Shown piece by piece: positions 1 to 6,302 of a DNA stretch of 7,833 nt. The stretch lies in NCBI GenBank assembly GCA_002793355.1, contig PFQB01000064.1:5787-13619 (forward strand), read 5' to 3'. The number at the start of each line of letters is the position of its first letter. Position 1 is the stretch's first letter. Below the pieces are notes generated by a model. The model was given only the letters and a program-made list of their open reading frames with translations, was not told the origin of the DNA and ran no database searches. The translations under genes and the position numbers were made by a program. Source of the stretch: Candidatus Dojkabacteria bacterium CG_4_10_14_0_2_um_filter_Dojkabacteria_WS6_41_15 (GTDB lineage: Bacteria; Patescibacteriota; Dojkabacteria; GCA-002793355).

Positions 1-1051
1 TTATAAGAGAGTAGAGCATAATAACTAATAAGGACACAATTCCTGTATTAATTAAAAAGGTCGCGAAACGCGGAACTTTCCATTCACTTTTGGATTGATT
101 CATGGACCAAGAAAGCAGTGGATACGTCAATACGCCGACAACAAGAAGCTCTGCAAACCCACGACGGGCATAATCTGCAAACGAGTATTTTGACAGTATT
201 GCTGCAACATCATGACCAAACAAGTAAGAAAACTGTACCCACACGTACAAACCAAACAAAAAGAGTATTGGTGTCGTAATGATTATCGGTAATACGGCAT
301 CGCTTCGCTTTGATAACGAAACTGAAAAAGTCTTGTCCCATAACTGCTTCGCCCGCTCTAACGAAAGACCAAATAATGGAAGCACTTTTCCTGTCCCAAT
401 TATCGACAACAGGCCTGCCGAAACAAAAGACGCAATAACCGCGATTACTGTTCTTTGCATCACAACAATCAGATCTAGAGATTCAAGAATTCGATCTATT
501 CGCACTTTAAATTCAGGATCAGCAACGGATAACAGGTTGGCAAACAAAATGAAAACAAGCAAGGATCCCGCAGCGTACAGAACAACTTTAAGCAAGAAAC
601 GAACCATATTTGCATTGTCTTTGAAAAGTTCAAAAATCGATTTTATACTCTCGATTAGCCAATTTAACCCAAACGCAATCGGCGAGATAACAATGGATAA
701 TATGTCGAGTAGGTGTAACGCGCCGGGTAAAGCGAAGTAGAGTGCACCAAAAACCAAAAACAATGTATGAAATCCAACAAGAACACCGACTATCGAATAA
801 TCTAAACGATACAAATAGGGAAAAGTAAGTAGAACATAAAAACTGGTTAGAACATAAAATAATACTTCGCTTTCCGCAGTTCTCTTCAATTCTTTCGCTT
901 CGATATTACGATGTCCAAAATACCATAATGCAAATACTAACGCATTCACCCCTAAGAAAAGCCCTATGCCCGGTGTAGCATTAAGCACCGCGAAAGCAAA
1001 TAGAAATCCTAAACCAAACGCGGCCATCCACAAACTATCTGTTTTTTGCAT
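1..1051 (-). CDS. Polytopic membrane protein, DUF4173/DUF4153-like, 3' end missing
   Basis: Reading the minus strand from the ATG at 1051 gives 350 open codons running off the left edge of the window, so the C-terminus is missing. The protein is strongly hydrophobic, with about nine to ten likely membrane segments (roughly residues 8-24, 27-45, 63-80, 85-107, 112-132, 152-175, 196-219, 253-278, 296-315 and 328-350). Two stretches resemble DUF4173/DUF4153 membrane proteins as I remember them: a segment ending in a loop with ADPEF (about 177-181), and YARRGFAELLVVGVL near residues 294-308. The function of that family is not established and I infer none. The start is uncertain. ATG 1051 directly abuts a TATAAC hexamer, so the in-frame ATG at 1027 (residue 9), which has GATAGT six bases upstream, is a credible alternative. 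The gene is divergent from murF with an 86-bp gap. Confidence 0.75.
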   Translation of the reverse strand, partial: MQKTDSLWMAAFGLGFLFAFAVLNATPGIGLFLGVNALVFALWYFGHRNIEAKELKRTAESEVLFYVLTSFYVLLTFPYLYRLDYSIVGVLVGFHTLFLVFGALYFALPGALHLLDILSIVISPIAFGLNWLIESIKSIFELFKDNANMVRFLLKVVLYAAGSLLVFILFANLLSVADPEFKVRIDRILESLDLIVVMQRTVIAVIASFVSAGLLSIIGTGKVLPLFGLSLERAKQLWDKTFSVSLSKRSDAVLPIIITTPILFLFGLYVWVQFSYLFGHDVAAILSKYSFADYARRGFAELLVVGVLTYPLLSWSMNQSKSEWKVPRFATFLINTGIVSLLVIMLYSLI

Positions 1052-1119
1052 GTTATACGTATGAGCTTAATATCAATTACTATACTAGCAACGATGAAAC
1101 TCGGCAAGAGTAACAAAAG

Positions 1120-1128
1120 TGGTATAAT
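1120..1128 (+). promoter_or_regulatory. Extended -10 promoter of the murF-like gene
   Basis: TGG followed by a perfect TATAAT (1123-1128) is an extended -10 element of the housekeeping sigma-factor type. No convincing -35 hexamer lies 16-18 bases upstream, which fits the extended -10 class. Only nine bases separate TATAAT from the ATG at 1138. A transcript starting at the usual distance from the -10 box would therefore begin at or within about three bases of the start codon. No Shine-Dalgarno sequence is present in between. Confidence 0.7.
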
Positions 1129-1137
1129 AACGAAAAT

Positions 1138-2487
1138 ATGGCAAAGAAACTTGTGAAATCGGTATATCTTGGCTTGCTGAAGATGCTAGCGAAGTTGGAA
1201 ATGGCCAAGCACAAGGACACTACTATTATTGGAATTACAGGTTCATCAGGAAAAACTTCTTGTAAAGAAGCAGTTGTGGCGTTTTTGATGCCACACGTCA
1301 AAAACGCCCTCAAATACACAGTTAAAGGAAACTCCGAAACGGGAATTCCTTACGAGATTCTCGATATTCCGGTTCGGCATTATAAAATTTGGCAATATCC
1401 ATTTATTCTACTTCGTGGACTGTTACACGTCTTGTTTACCTACAAAAAATATAGCACTTTTGTCATAGAGTACGGCATTGACGGTCCAGAAGCCCCTTTA
1501 AATATGGACTATCTCCTTAGTATTGTTAAGCCACACATTGGTGTTCTCTTATCTATTTCTAGCGTTCACGGCGAAAACTTCGAAAAAGATCTTGACGCAA
1601 GTATTCCACAGGCAAAACGAGTTAGTGTGATAGAAACCGCGATTGCACATGAAAAATTTAAGCTTCTTCTTGCAATCCAGGATAAGAAAAAGGCATTTCT
1701 TACCAAACAAGCAGCAGACTTTTTGCAGCCAATTGAGTACGAAGATATGACCATCCTTGATGATATTGCCATCCCCTCAGTCACTTCTATCGAGAATACC
1801 GCGGAAGGTGCCATCGTCACTCTCCAAATGAGCAAACAAGAAATTACGGCACAGTTGCCCGAAATTGCTCTGACGCAAAGTTCTCGAAGAAACATCCAAT
1901 TCGCTGCCGTAGTCACCTCCCATCTAAAAAAAGACATTGCTACCTCGTTTTCACAGCTACCAAAAAATTACCACATGGGACCAGGTCGTTCTACATTGCT
2001 ACCAGGCAACGACGGAACCATTATCTTAGATTCCTCTTACAATGCAAATCCTTTTGCAGCCAAAGAGCTATTTCCTCTCGTAAAAGAATTGGCAAAACAG
2101 GGTAAACGGAAGAAAATAATTGTTCTAGGTGATTTTAGAGAACTGGGCGAAAACACTCCTACAATTTATGCGGAAGTAATCAAGGAAGCAGTTAAAGTTG
2201 CCGATATTCTAGTGCTTACCAATAATATGATGAAAGAGTACGGAATTTCTGTAGCCGAGCAAGCTGGTATGGTCTTGAACGAAAACATGTATTGGTTCGA
2301 AAACGGGAAGCAACTAAGCTTTCACATAAATGAAGTCATAGAACAAAATGCTGTTGTCCTCTTCGAAGGAAGTCAGAATACGGTGTTTTTGGAATATGCT
2401 GTGAAAGAGCTGTGTAGTAACAAGGATCCAGCATACATCAAAACTCATATCGCACGAATGAGCAATGACTGGTTAGAGATAAAATAG
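1138..2487 (+). CDS. murF: MurF-like Mur ligase without the N-terminal substrate domain
   Basis: This 449-residue protein is an ATP-dependent Mur ligase. MurF adds D-Ala-D-Ala to UDP-MurNAc-tripeptide in the cytoplasm. Visible motifs in order: P-loop GITGSSGKTS (32-41); GNSETGIP (64-71), which corresponds to the MurF N-x-E-x-G-x-P motif; a beta strand ending in EYG (111-113); SSVHGENF (141-148) at the position of the conserved ligase histidine; the C-terminal-domain entry GPGRS (281-285); DSSYNANP (298-305), close to the MurF hallmark DDSYNANP; and LGDFRELGE (330-338). The P-loop comes about 30 residues from the start, whereas canonical MurF has a UDP-MurNAc-binding domain of roughly 80-100 residues before it. 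Instead there is a hydrophobic stretch at about 83-101. The peptidoglycan role is likely, but the exact substrate is not proven. folD follows after 17 bases. Confidence 0.85.
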   Translation: MAKKLVKSVYLGLLKMLAKLEMAKHKDTTIIGITGSSGKTSCKEAVVAFLMPHVKNALKYTVKGNSETGIPYEILDIPVRHYKIWQYPFILLRGLLHVLFTYKKYSTFVIEYGIDGPEAPLNMDYLLSIVKPHIGVLLSISSVHGENFEKDLDASIPQAKRVSVIETAIAHEKFKLLLAIQDKKKAFLTKQAADFLQPIEYEDMTILDDIAIPSVTSIENTAEGAIVTLQMSKQEITAQLPEIALTQSSRRNIQFAAVVTSHLKKDIATSFSQLPKNYHMGPGRSTLLPGNDGTIILDSSYNANPFAAKELFPLVKELAKQGKRKKIIVLGDFRELGENTPTIYAEVIKEAVKVADILVLTNNMMKEYGISVAEQAGMVLNENMYWFENGKQLSFHINEVIEQNAVVLFEGSQNTVFLEYAVKELCSNKDPAYIKTHIARMSNDWLEIK

Positions 2488-2491
2488 TCCA

Positions 2492-2497
2492 TATATT
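2492..2497 (+). promoter_or_regulatory. Putative -10 box of folD in the murF-folD gap
   Basis: TATATT (five of six matches to TATAAT) sits in the 17-bp gap between the murF stop and the folD ATG, seven bases before the ATG at 2505. The intervening bases are C-rich (CACCCCC) and contain no Shine-Dalgarno purines. The spacing matches the other putative leaderless promoters in the window. No TG extension and no clear -35 are seen, so folD could also be expressed by read-through from murF. Confidence 0.45.
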
Positions 2498-2504
2498 CAC
2501 CCCC

Positions 2505-3350
2505 ATGCAAACAACTCTCCTCGATGGAAAAGCACTATCTGCAAAGATTCTTCTTGAGCTTTCTCAAACAATTTCAGAAAACAATCTGAAACCTAGACTA
2601 CTCATAATTCAAGTGGGCGACCACGCGGCTTCTGCCCAATACGTCGCCCTCAAAAAGAAACGAGGGGTAGAAATTGGTGTAGAGGTCATAGTTGAGCATG
2701 TTGCTGGCTCTAAATTCGCAACTTTAAAAGAAAAAGTCTCCTCAATTGTTGCTAAAGACCGAACTGCCGTTGACGGTATAATGGTGCAGCTGCCTCTTCC
2801 TGAGCCTCAACATACAGCAGACGTTCTTTCAATCATCCCACCGGAACTAGACGTTGACGGATTACTTGGAAAAGCTTCGAACTTTAATTCCGCAGCAGCT
2901 GATGCAGTAATTGCATTGCTTTCCACATTGCCTGACTACTCAACTAAACCTTTCACTATACTAATTATTGGTGATTCTCCCTATGTTGGAGGCTCAATTT
3001 ATCAAGCATTACTCAAAACTAATACCATTCACACGAACAACATTGCGTGCATTAACGAGTTCACCGCAGATAAAGAAGATTACTTCCAGAAATATACTGT
3101 AGTAATTAGTTGCGTCGGTAAGCCGCACATATATTCGGCAAAAGCACTTAGAAAAGGCGCAATTCTCATCGATGTCGGTACCAGCCCTACTATACAAGGA
3201 CAGATTGTGGGGGATTTCGATACAGCTGAAGCAAACGGTTACCTAACTGCGTATACTCCTGTACCAGGTGGAGTAGGCCCAGTTACCGTAGCAATGCTAC
3301 TTAAACATGTAGTTGAAAACTCATTGAGAAACCGAGAGAAGGATTGTTGA
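2505..3350 (+). CDS. folD: FolD: methylene-THF dehydrogenase/cyclohydrolase, atypical motifs
   Basis: The 281-residue protein has the usual FolD length. FolD interconverts 5,10-methylene-, 5,10-methenyl- and 10-formyl-tetrahydrofolate in the cytosol. The catalytic Y46 and K50 are in place (Y-x3-K), as are GIMVQLPLP (91-99), DVDGL (116-120) with the substrate Asp, the dinucleotide-binding region, VISCVGKP (199-206), ILIDVGT (220-226) and the C-terminal signature TPVPGGVGPVT (251-261). Two things are odd. The conserved PCTP motif after DVDGL is replaced by NSAAADAV (about 128-135). The cofactor motif usually written GRS-x-x-VG reads GDSPYVG (156-162), with Asp in place of the Arg that contacts the NADP 2'-phosphate in characterised enzymes. 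The cofactor may therefore be NAD rather than NADP (inference). The gene shares its last 30 bp with the convergent UMP kinase gene. Confidence 0.9.
   Translation: MQTTLLDGKALSAKILLELSQTISENNLKPRLLIIQVGDHAASAQYVALKKKRGVEIGVEVIVEHVAGSKFATLKEKVSSIVAKDRTAVDGIMVQLPLPEPQHTADVLSIIPPELDVDGLLGKASNFNSAAADAVIALLSTLPDYSTKPFTILIIGDSPYVGGSIYQALLKTNTIHTNNIACINEFTADKEDYFQKYTVVISCVGKPHIYSAKALRKGAILIDVGTSPTIQGQIVGDFDTAEANGYLTAYTPVPGGVGPVTVAMLLKHVVENSLRNREKDC
3321..3350. other. 30-bp convergent overlap of folD and UMP kinase genes
   Basis: The folD stop (TGA, 3348-3350) lies inside the UMP kinase coding sequence, and the UMP kinase stop (TGA on the minus strand, 3323-3321) lies inside folD. The segment encodes the last nine residues and stop of each protein in opposite directions. 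There is no room for a terminator between the two transcription units. Confidence 0.9.
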
Positions 3351-4115
3351 CCCTCGCGTTGTCATTCCTTCCGCAAGGACTTCTTCAACAGCTCGCATAT
3401 CTCGCCCATCGATTACGGTAAACCCAATTCCCGATTTCTCTGCTAATTGTGCTGCAACTCCATCAATAGGAAAACTTGCGCCCGGTAAATGACGATTCGT
3501 GTTAATAATTGCGCGATAATCTGCCCAGGTCAGCGTCTTCTTTTTAACAGCTGTCGGATTCTTTTTTGGATCGGCGGAATATATGCCATCGATGTCTTTA
3601 AAGCTATACGCCTGTTGTTGACCAAATAACGAGGCAAACAGCAGTGCATCCACATCGTGACTATGGCCTGGTTTCCACCCTGCACCTATAACTAGTTGAA
3701 AATGCTCGAATTCTGGCTTCAATTCTTCTAAGTTGTCATAATCTTGATACTTTACGACCTTGGGAAACACGTGCTCAAAGCCGAAAACCTCTCCCGCCAA
3801 TATTCTAAATAGTGTTGCATTCATCTCGGAGGCAGCCATACCCAAGTAATGAAAATCTGTTTGCGTTTCAGGTTTCTCAAGATTCAATTCTCTAATTTTC
3901 TGTAGATACCAGCGATTTAGAAAGCCGCCACCAACAACCAGAACGCATTTTTTCTTCGATTCGGCCAGCTTTTGTAACAATTCTTTCGCGAATACAACAT
4001 CAAAAGGAAGTTTTCCTTCTTGCAATAACGTTAATCCCATAGCATAAGGGGAGAGCAGAGAACCACCAAGTTTAATCACTCGCCAGTCATTTGTTGTCTC
4101 TGCCATTTCGCTCAT
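3321..4115 (-). CDS. pyrH: Amino-acid-kinase-fold uridylate (UMP) kinase, archaeal-like
   Basis: Counted from the ATG at 4115 the protein has 264 residues. The amino-acid kinase fold is shown by KLGGSLL (15-21), VGGG (61-64), GAGWKPGHSHDVDA (144-157) and KDIDGIYSADPKKNP (173-187). The last two resemble the PGxSTD and NVDGVYxxDPKKNP segments of UMP kinases, particularly the archaeal type. UMP kinase phosphorylates UMP to UDP for pyrimidine nucleotide synthesis. Another amino-acid kinase specificity, such as an isopentenyl-phosphate or aspartate-kinase-like activity, is not excluded. The start lies inside rsmI, a 29-bp overlap. Three starts compete: TTG 4142, which has GGGGAGG six bases upstream; ATG 4115, with AAAGG four bases upstream; and ATG 4106. 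I chose 4115 because family members begin just before the KxGGS strand. The symbol names the reaction, not a proven orthologue of E. coli PyrH. Confidence 0.8.
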   Translation of the reverse strand: MSEMAETTNDWRVIKLGGSLLSPYAMGLTLLQEGKLPFDVVFAKELLQKLAESKKKCVLVVGGGFLNRWYLQKIRELNLEKPETQTDFHYLGMAASEMNATLFRILAGEVFGFEHVFPKVVKYQDYDNLEELKPEFEHFQLVIGAGWKPGHSHDVDALLFASLFGQQQAYSFKDIDGIYSADPKKNPTAVKKKTLTWADYRAIINTNRHLPGASFPIDGVAAQLAEKSGIGFTVIDGRDMRAVEEVLAEGMTTRGSTILLSVSQ

Positions 4116-4839
4116 TGTGCCTTTTTTTAATAACAATAACAAGGGTGGCCTCCCCTTTATCCAGCTTAAAGTCCCGAGTTTCCTTACTTAATATACCCTC
4201 TGGGGTATCGAAAACGTATGCCTCGAAAACTTTGGTCATCTCTTTACCTAAGCCAACTCGCAGCTCAAGTTCTTTCTCCTCAAGTTCTTTGCCCAGTTTT
4301 ACAAGAAATCCTAGTGTTTTCTTTAAGCGGAACGGCGATTCGAAGTACACAATTGCTACCTTTTCCTTTACCACAAACGCCAAATTGTCAGTAATCATTC
4401 TGCGAAATTCCCCTTCTTTACGCGGCGCAAACCCCCAAAAAAGGAATTTTGCACTAGCAACAGGAAAAGCGCTAATGGCAGTAGTAACTGCCGAGGAACC
4501 TGGAATTGGAATAACTTTAACACCTCGTGCGTAGGCGTCAGAGAGTAATTTTGCACCAGGATCGGAAACCACCGGCGTTCCAGCCTCGGAAACCACGCCA
4601 ATGGTCATATTTCGAATCACTATATCATCAAGAACTAGAGCGCTCATTCCTTTGTGGTTACTTTCCCTATACCAGTTTACGGCCTTTTTGATACCATATC
4701 TCGTTAGCAATTTTTTGGTAACTGCAGGTGTTTCTGATATCAAATAGTCACATGTTCCGATAATATCCAGTGCTCGTTGCGAGATATCACCCAGATTTCC
4801 AATCGGAGTTGCAATCATGTACAGTGTTCCCGTTTCCAT
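4087..4839 (-). CDS. rsmI: RsmI: 16S rRNA cytidine-1402 2'-O-methyltransferase
   Basis: The 250-residue SAM-dependent methyltransferase of the tetrapyrrole-methylase fold modifies the 2'-O of C1402 in the 16S rRNA decoding centre. Diagnostic motifs: GTLYMIATPIGNLGD at the N-terminus (4-18), SEAGTPVVSDPG (84-95; most homologues have SDAGTP), PIPGSSAVTTAISA (111-124; usually PIPGPSA), FWGFAPRK (134-141), YFESPFR near 165, GKEMTKVFE near 204 and the C-terminal KGEATLVI. It is somewhat shorter than the usual 270-290 residues because the C-terminal tail ends soon after KGEATLVI. An in-frame GTG at 4854 would add five residues, but it lies within the putative -10 box. ATG 4839 gives the normal family N-terminus. 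It follows the pyk-like gene by 24 bp, and its 3' end overlaps the UMP kinase gene. Confidence 0.93.
   Translation of the reverse strand: METGTLYMIATPIGNLGDISQRALDIIGTCDYLISETPAVTKKLLTRYGIKKAVNWYRESNHKGMSALVLDDIVIRNMTIGVVSEAGTPVVSDPGAKLLSDAYARGVKVIPIPGSSAVTTAISAFPVASAKFLFWGFAPRKEGEFRRMITDNLAFVVKEKVAIVYFESPFRLKKTLGFLVKLGKELEEKELELRVGLGKEMTKVFEAYVFDTPEGILSKETRDFKLDKGEATLVIVIKKRHNERNGRDNK
4149..4155 (-). promoter_or_regulatory. Strong Shine-Dalgarno-like GGGGAGG inside rsmI
   Basis: On the minus strand GGGGAGG lies six bases before the in-frame TTG at 4142 of the UMP kinase gene, ideal spacing for a ribosome-binding site. It is the best such site in the window. The same bases encode part of the conserved KGEA of RsmI, so the match may be partly accidental. 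A second purine run, AAAAAAAGG, ends four bases before ATG 4115. Either would support translation of the UMP kinase from a polycistronic rsmI message. Confidence 0.4.
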
Positions 4840-4844
4840 ACTAG

Positions 4845-4853
4845 ATTCTACCA
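4845..4853 (-). promoter_or_regulatory. Extended -10 promoter of rsmI
   Basis: Read on the minus strand, TGG then TAGAAT (4850 to 4845) forms an extended -10 element with five of six hexamer matches, in the 24-bp gap after the pyk-like stop codon. Five bases separate it from ATG 4839, so an mRNA starting there would be leaderless. The gap holds no purine-rich ribosome-binding site at a usable distance from the ATG. Confidence 0.55.
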
Positions 4854-4863
4854 CTTTTCCGTA

Positions 4864-6237
4864 TCATTTTACTTCAATAACCTCAAACACATTTGGAAAG
4901 TAGTGATTACCATCAATCGGAGTTCGGCAAATAAGCAAGATACGTTCAGATACCTTTATGATACCCTCAGCTTTTGCACGATCAAGAATTTGTTGTACCG
5001 CAGTATCTCGGTCAGTTTGTGAACTATCTTGTAAGTAAACCTTGACAATACCCCTAGTAACACAAGTCGTTCGCACATAGCTCCACCTACTAACAAACGC
5101 AAAAATGGGCTGTGGTATATGATAGCGAGAAAGCAGTCTAGCCGTAAGCCCCGTTTTAGAAACAACCAAAACCTTGTCAATATCTTTTGACATTTCTATA
5201 CATAATGAGCCTGCAGCTTTAGTCAATGCATCGGCAGAAATTGAAGCATCTAATGCTCGAACATGAATAACCTTTGGTATAACCTGATGCTCGACCTCTT
5301 GGGCAATAGTATTAATCAGGGAGATTGCTTTTACAATCTCGACTTCGTTTCCAGAGCTACAGTTAAACATCATTGCATCGGCGCTTGCGAATACTGCGCG
5401 AATAATATCACTTTTATCGATATTGCCCTTTACTTGCGGTAGCATGACAATTCCTAGCTTTCCGGTGCTAATTGAGTTCTCTAAGACCGTTTGTTGAACT
5501 GTTTCAATTTCATCTAACGGAATTTCTGTGCTAATTCTAACTCCATCAAAAACCAACCCTTCAACATATTCTAACAACTTGGCAATCTTTTTGACCCCTT
5601 GTTTAGTACCTATTTTAACTAAGATCTTAACAGCGGACCCCTTGGTAAATTCTCTGAAACGCGCAATAGATTCAACATCTTGCAACGAAAAACTAGTAAC
5701 AAAATCCCATCCGGTTACCATTGCGTGTCGTAGAATCACTTTTTCCGTTTCCGTTAATACCTCACTCATTATATTCATTTCTGGTAGTACCAACCGACAT
5801 CCAGAAGACAAAATTGCGGCTTCCGTTGCTTTTAACTCGATGTTCCCATTTACAACATCTTCCACCACCAGCTCACCACTATTATCTTCGAGGATCACGC
5901 GCTGACCAGTTTTAATTACTCGATTAAGCTGAGGATAGGATATCGGGTAAAGCGCATCTGTGGGAGTACCACCGATGGTAATTTTCGCACCTTTTCGCAA
6001 TTTTATTGGGGAATCAAACGAGTTAAGTCTAACAACAGGACCTTCAAAATCAAGTAACAAAGGGACACTTTCTGAATACGAGCTAACGTATTCTTTTATT
6101 TTATCCATGGCAGCAGTATCCACTTCTTCACCTTTTACCGCTATACAAGTGGCGCCACCTTCTAGCAAAGTACGCAACTTTGCATAGTCAATTAGTGATT
6201 TGTTTATAATTACAATCGTCTTTGCTAGCTGGTCCAT
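4864..6237 (-). CDS. Pyruvate kinase-like protein lacking catalytic residues
   Basis: At 457 residues, the length and domain order match pyruvate kinase: barrel, inserted B domain (about 68-155), barrel continued, and a C-terminal allosteric-type domain (about 340-457) with LVVSKTGLTARLLSRY (356-371). Recognisable remnants are LLLDFEGP (60-67), LTETEK (161-166), ILVKIG (205-210) and EIPLDEI (238-244). The active site looks dismantled. The canonical VRxNxSHG segment reads IAVKGEEV (32-39), losing Arg, Asn and Ser. GPKxR reads GPVVR. In KIE the lysine stays (K208) but the metal-binding Glu is Gly210. The ARGDLG loop reads FDGVRIST (230-237). The ATQM threonine becomes Pro267, and SGET is absent. 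I infer a non-catalytic or re-purposed paralogue, so no pyk symbol is given. The frame is intact, which argues against recent decay. It is first in the minus-strand cluster with rsmI and the UMP kinase gene. Confidence 0.8.
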   Translation of the reverse strand: MDQLAKTIVIINKSLIDYAKLRTLLEGGATCIAVKGEEVDTAAMDKIKEYVSSYSESVPLLLDFEGPVVRLNSFDSPIKLRKGAKITIGGTPTDALYPISYPQLNRVIKTGQRVILEDNSGELVVEDVVNGNIELKATEAAILSSGCRLVLPEMNIMSEVLTETEKVILRHAMVTGWDFVTSFSLQDVESIARFREFTKGSAVKILVKIGTKQGVKKIAKLLEYVEGLVFDGVRISTEIPLDEIETVQQTVLENSISTGKLGIVMLPQVKGNIDKSDIIRAVFASADAMMFNCSSGNEVEIVKAISLINTIAQEVEHQVIPKVIHVRALDASISADALTKAAGSLCIEMSKDIDKVLVVSKTGLTARLLSRYHIPQPIFAFVSRWSYVRTTCVTRGIVKVYLQDSSQTDRDTAVQQILDRAKAEGIIKVSERILLICRTPIDGNHYFPNVFEVIEVK

Positions 6238-6245
6238 ATGGTAGC

Positions 6246-6251
6246 ATTCTA
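6246..6251 (-). promoter_or_regulatory. -10 box of the pyruvate kinase-like gene
   Basis: TAGAAT on the minus strand (6251 to 6246) ends eight bases before ATG 6237. It lacks a TG extension, and the -35 position (TGGCAC at 17-bp spacing) is poor. The spacing repeats the leaderless pattern. It lies within the 65-bp divergent region shared with the promoter of the small membrane-anchored protein. Confidence 0.5.
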
Positions 6252-6291
6252 GTACAAATACTTGATTCGTGCCATGGAATAAGGAATACAG

Positions 6292-6297
6292 TATAAT
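6292..6297 (+). promoter_or_regulatory. -10 box of the small membrane-anchored protein gene
   Basis: A perfect TATAAT ends five bases before the ATG at 6303 (spacer TCTCC), too close for a ribosome-binding site. TTGATT at 6262-6267 resembles a -35 box but is 24 bases away, beyond the usual 16-18. The promoter shares the short divergent region with the pyruvate kinase-like gene. Confidence 0.6.
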
Positions 6298-6302
6298 TCT
6301 CC

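Noticed and set aside
279..740. Plus-strand open frame of 153 codons inside the left-hand membrane protein gene
   Set aside because: It is antisense to a continuous 350-codon frame encoding a coherent polytopic membrane protein. Its own translation is low-complexity, polar, and without recognisable motifs.
1566..1937. Minus-strand frame within murF
   Set aside because: It is antisense to a region encoding a contiguous Mur ligase and has no motif or promoter.
4091..4534. Plus-strand frame opposite rsmI
   Set aside because: It is Ser-rich shadow coding opposite conserved RsmI motifs, with no start signals.
4852..4854. GTG as the rsmI start codon
   Set aside because: It overlaps the putative extended -10 box and adds five residues that RsmI homologues lack. 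ATG 4839 gives the usual N-terminus.
5528..5905. Plus-strand frames opposite the pyruvate kinase-like gene (also 5721-5915 and 5960-6187)
   Set aside because: They are Ser/Thr/Pro-rich antisense shadows. The minus-strand frame matches pyruvate kinase domain order throughout.
6262..6267. TTGATT as the -35 box of the small membrane-anchored protein gene
   Set aside because: It lies 24 bases from the -10 hexamer, outside the workable spacing range.
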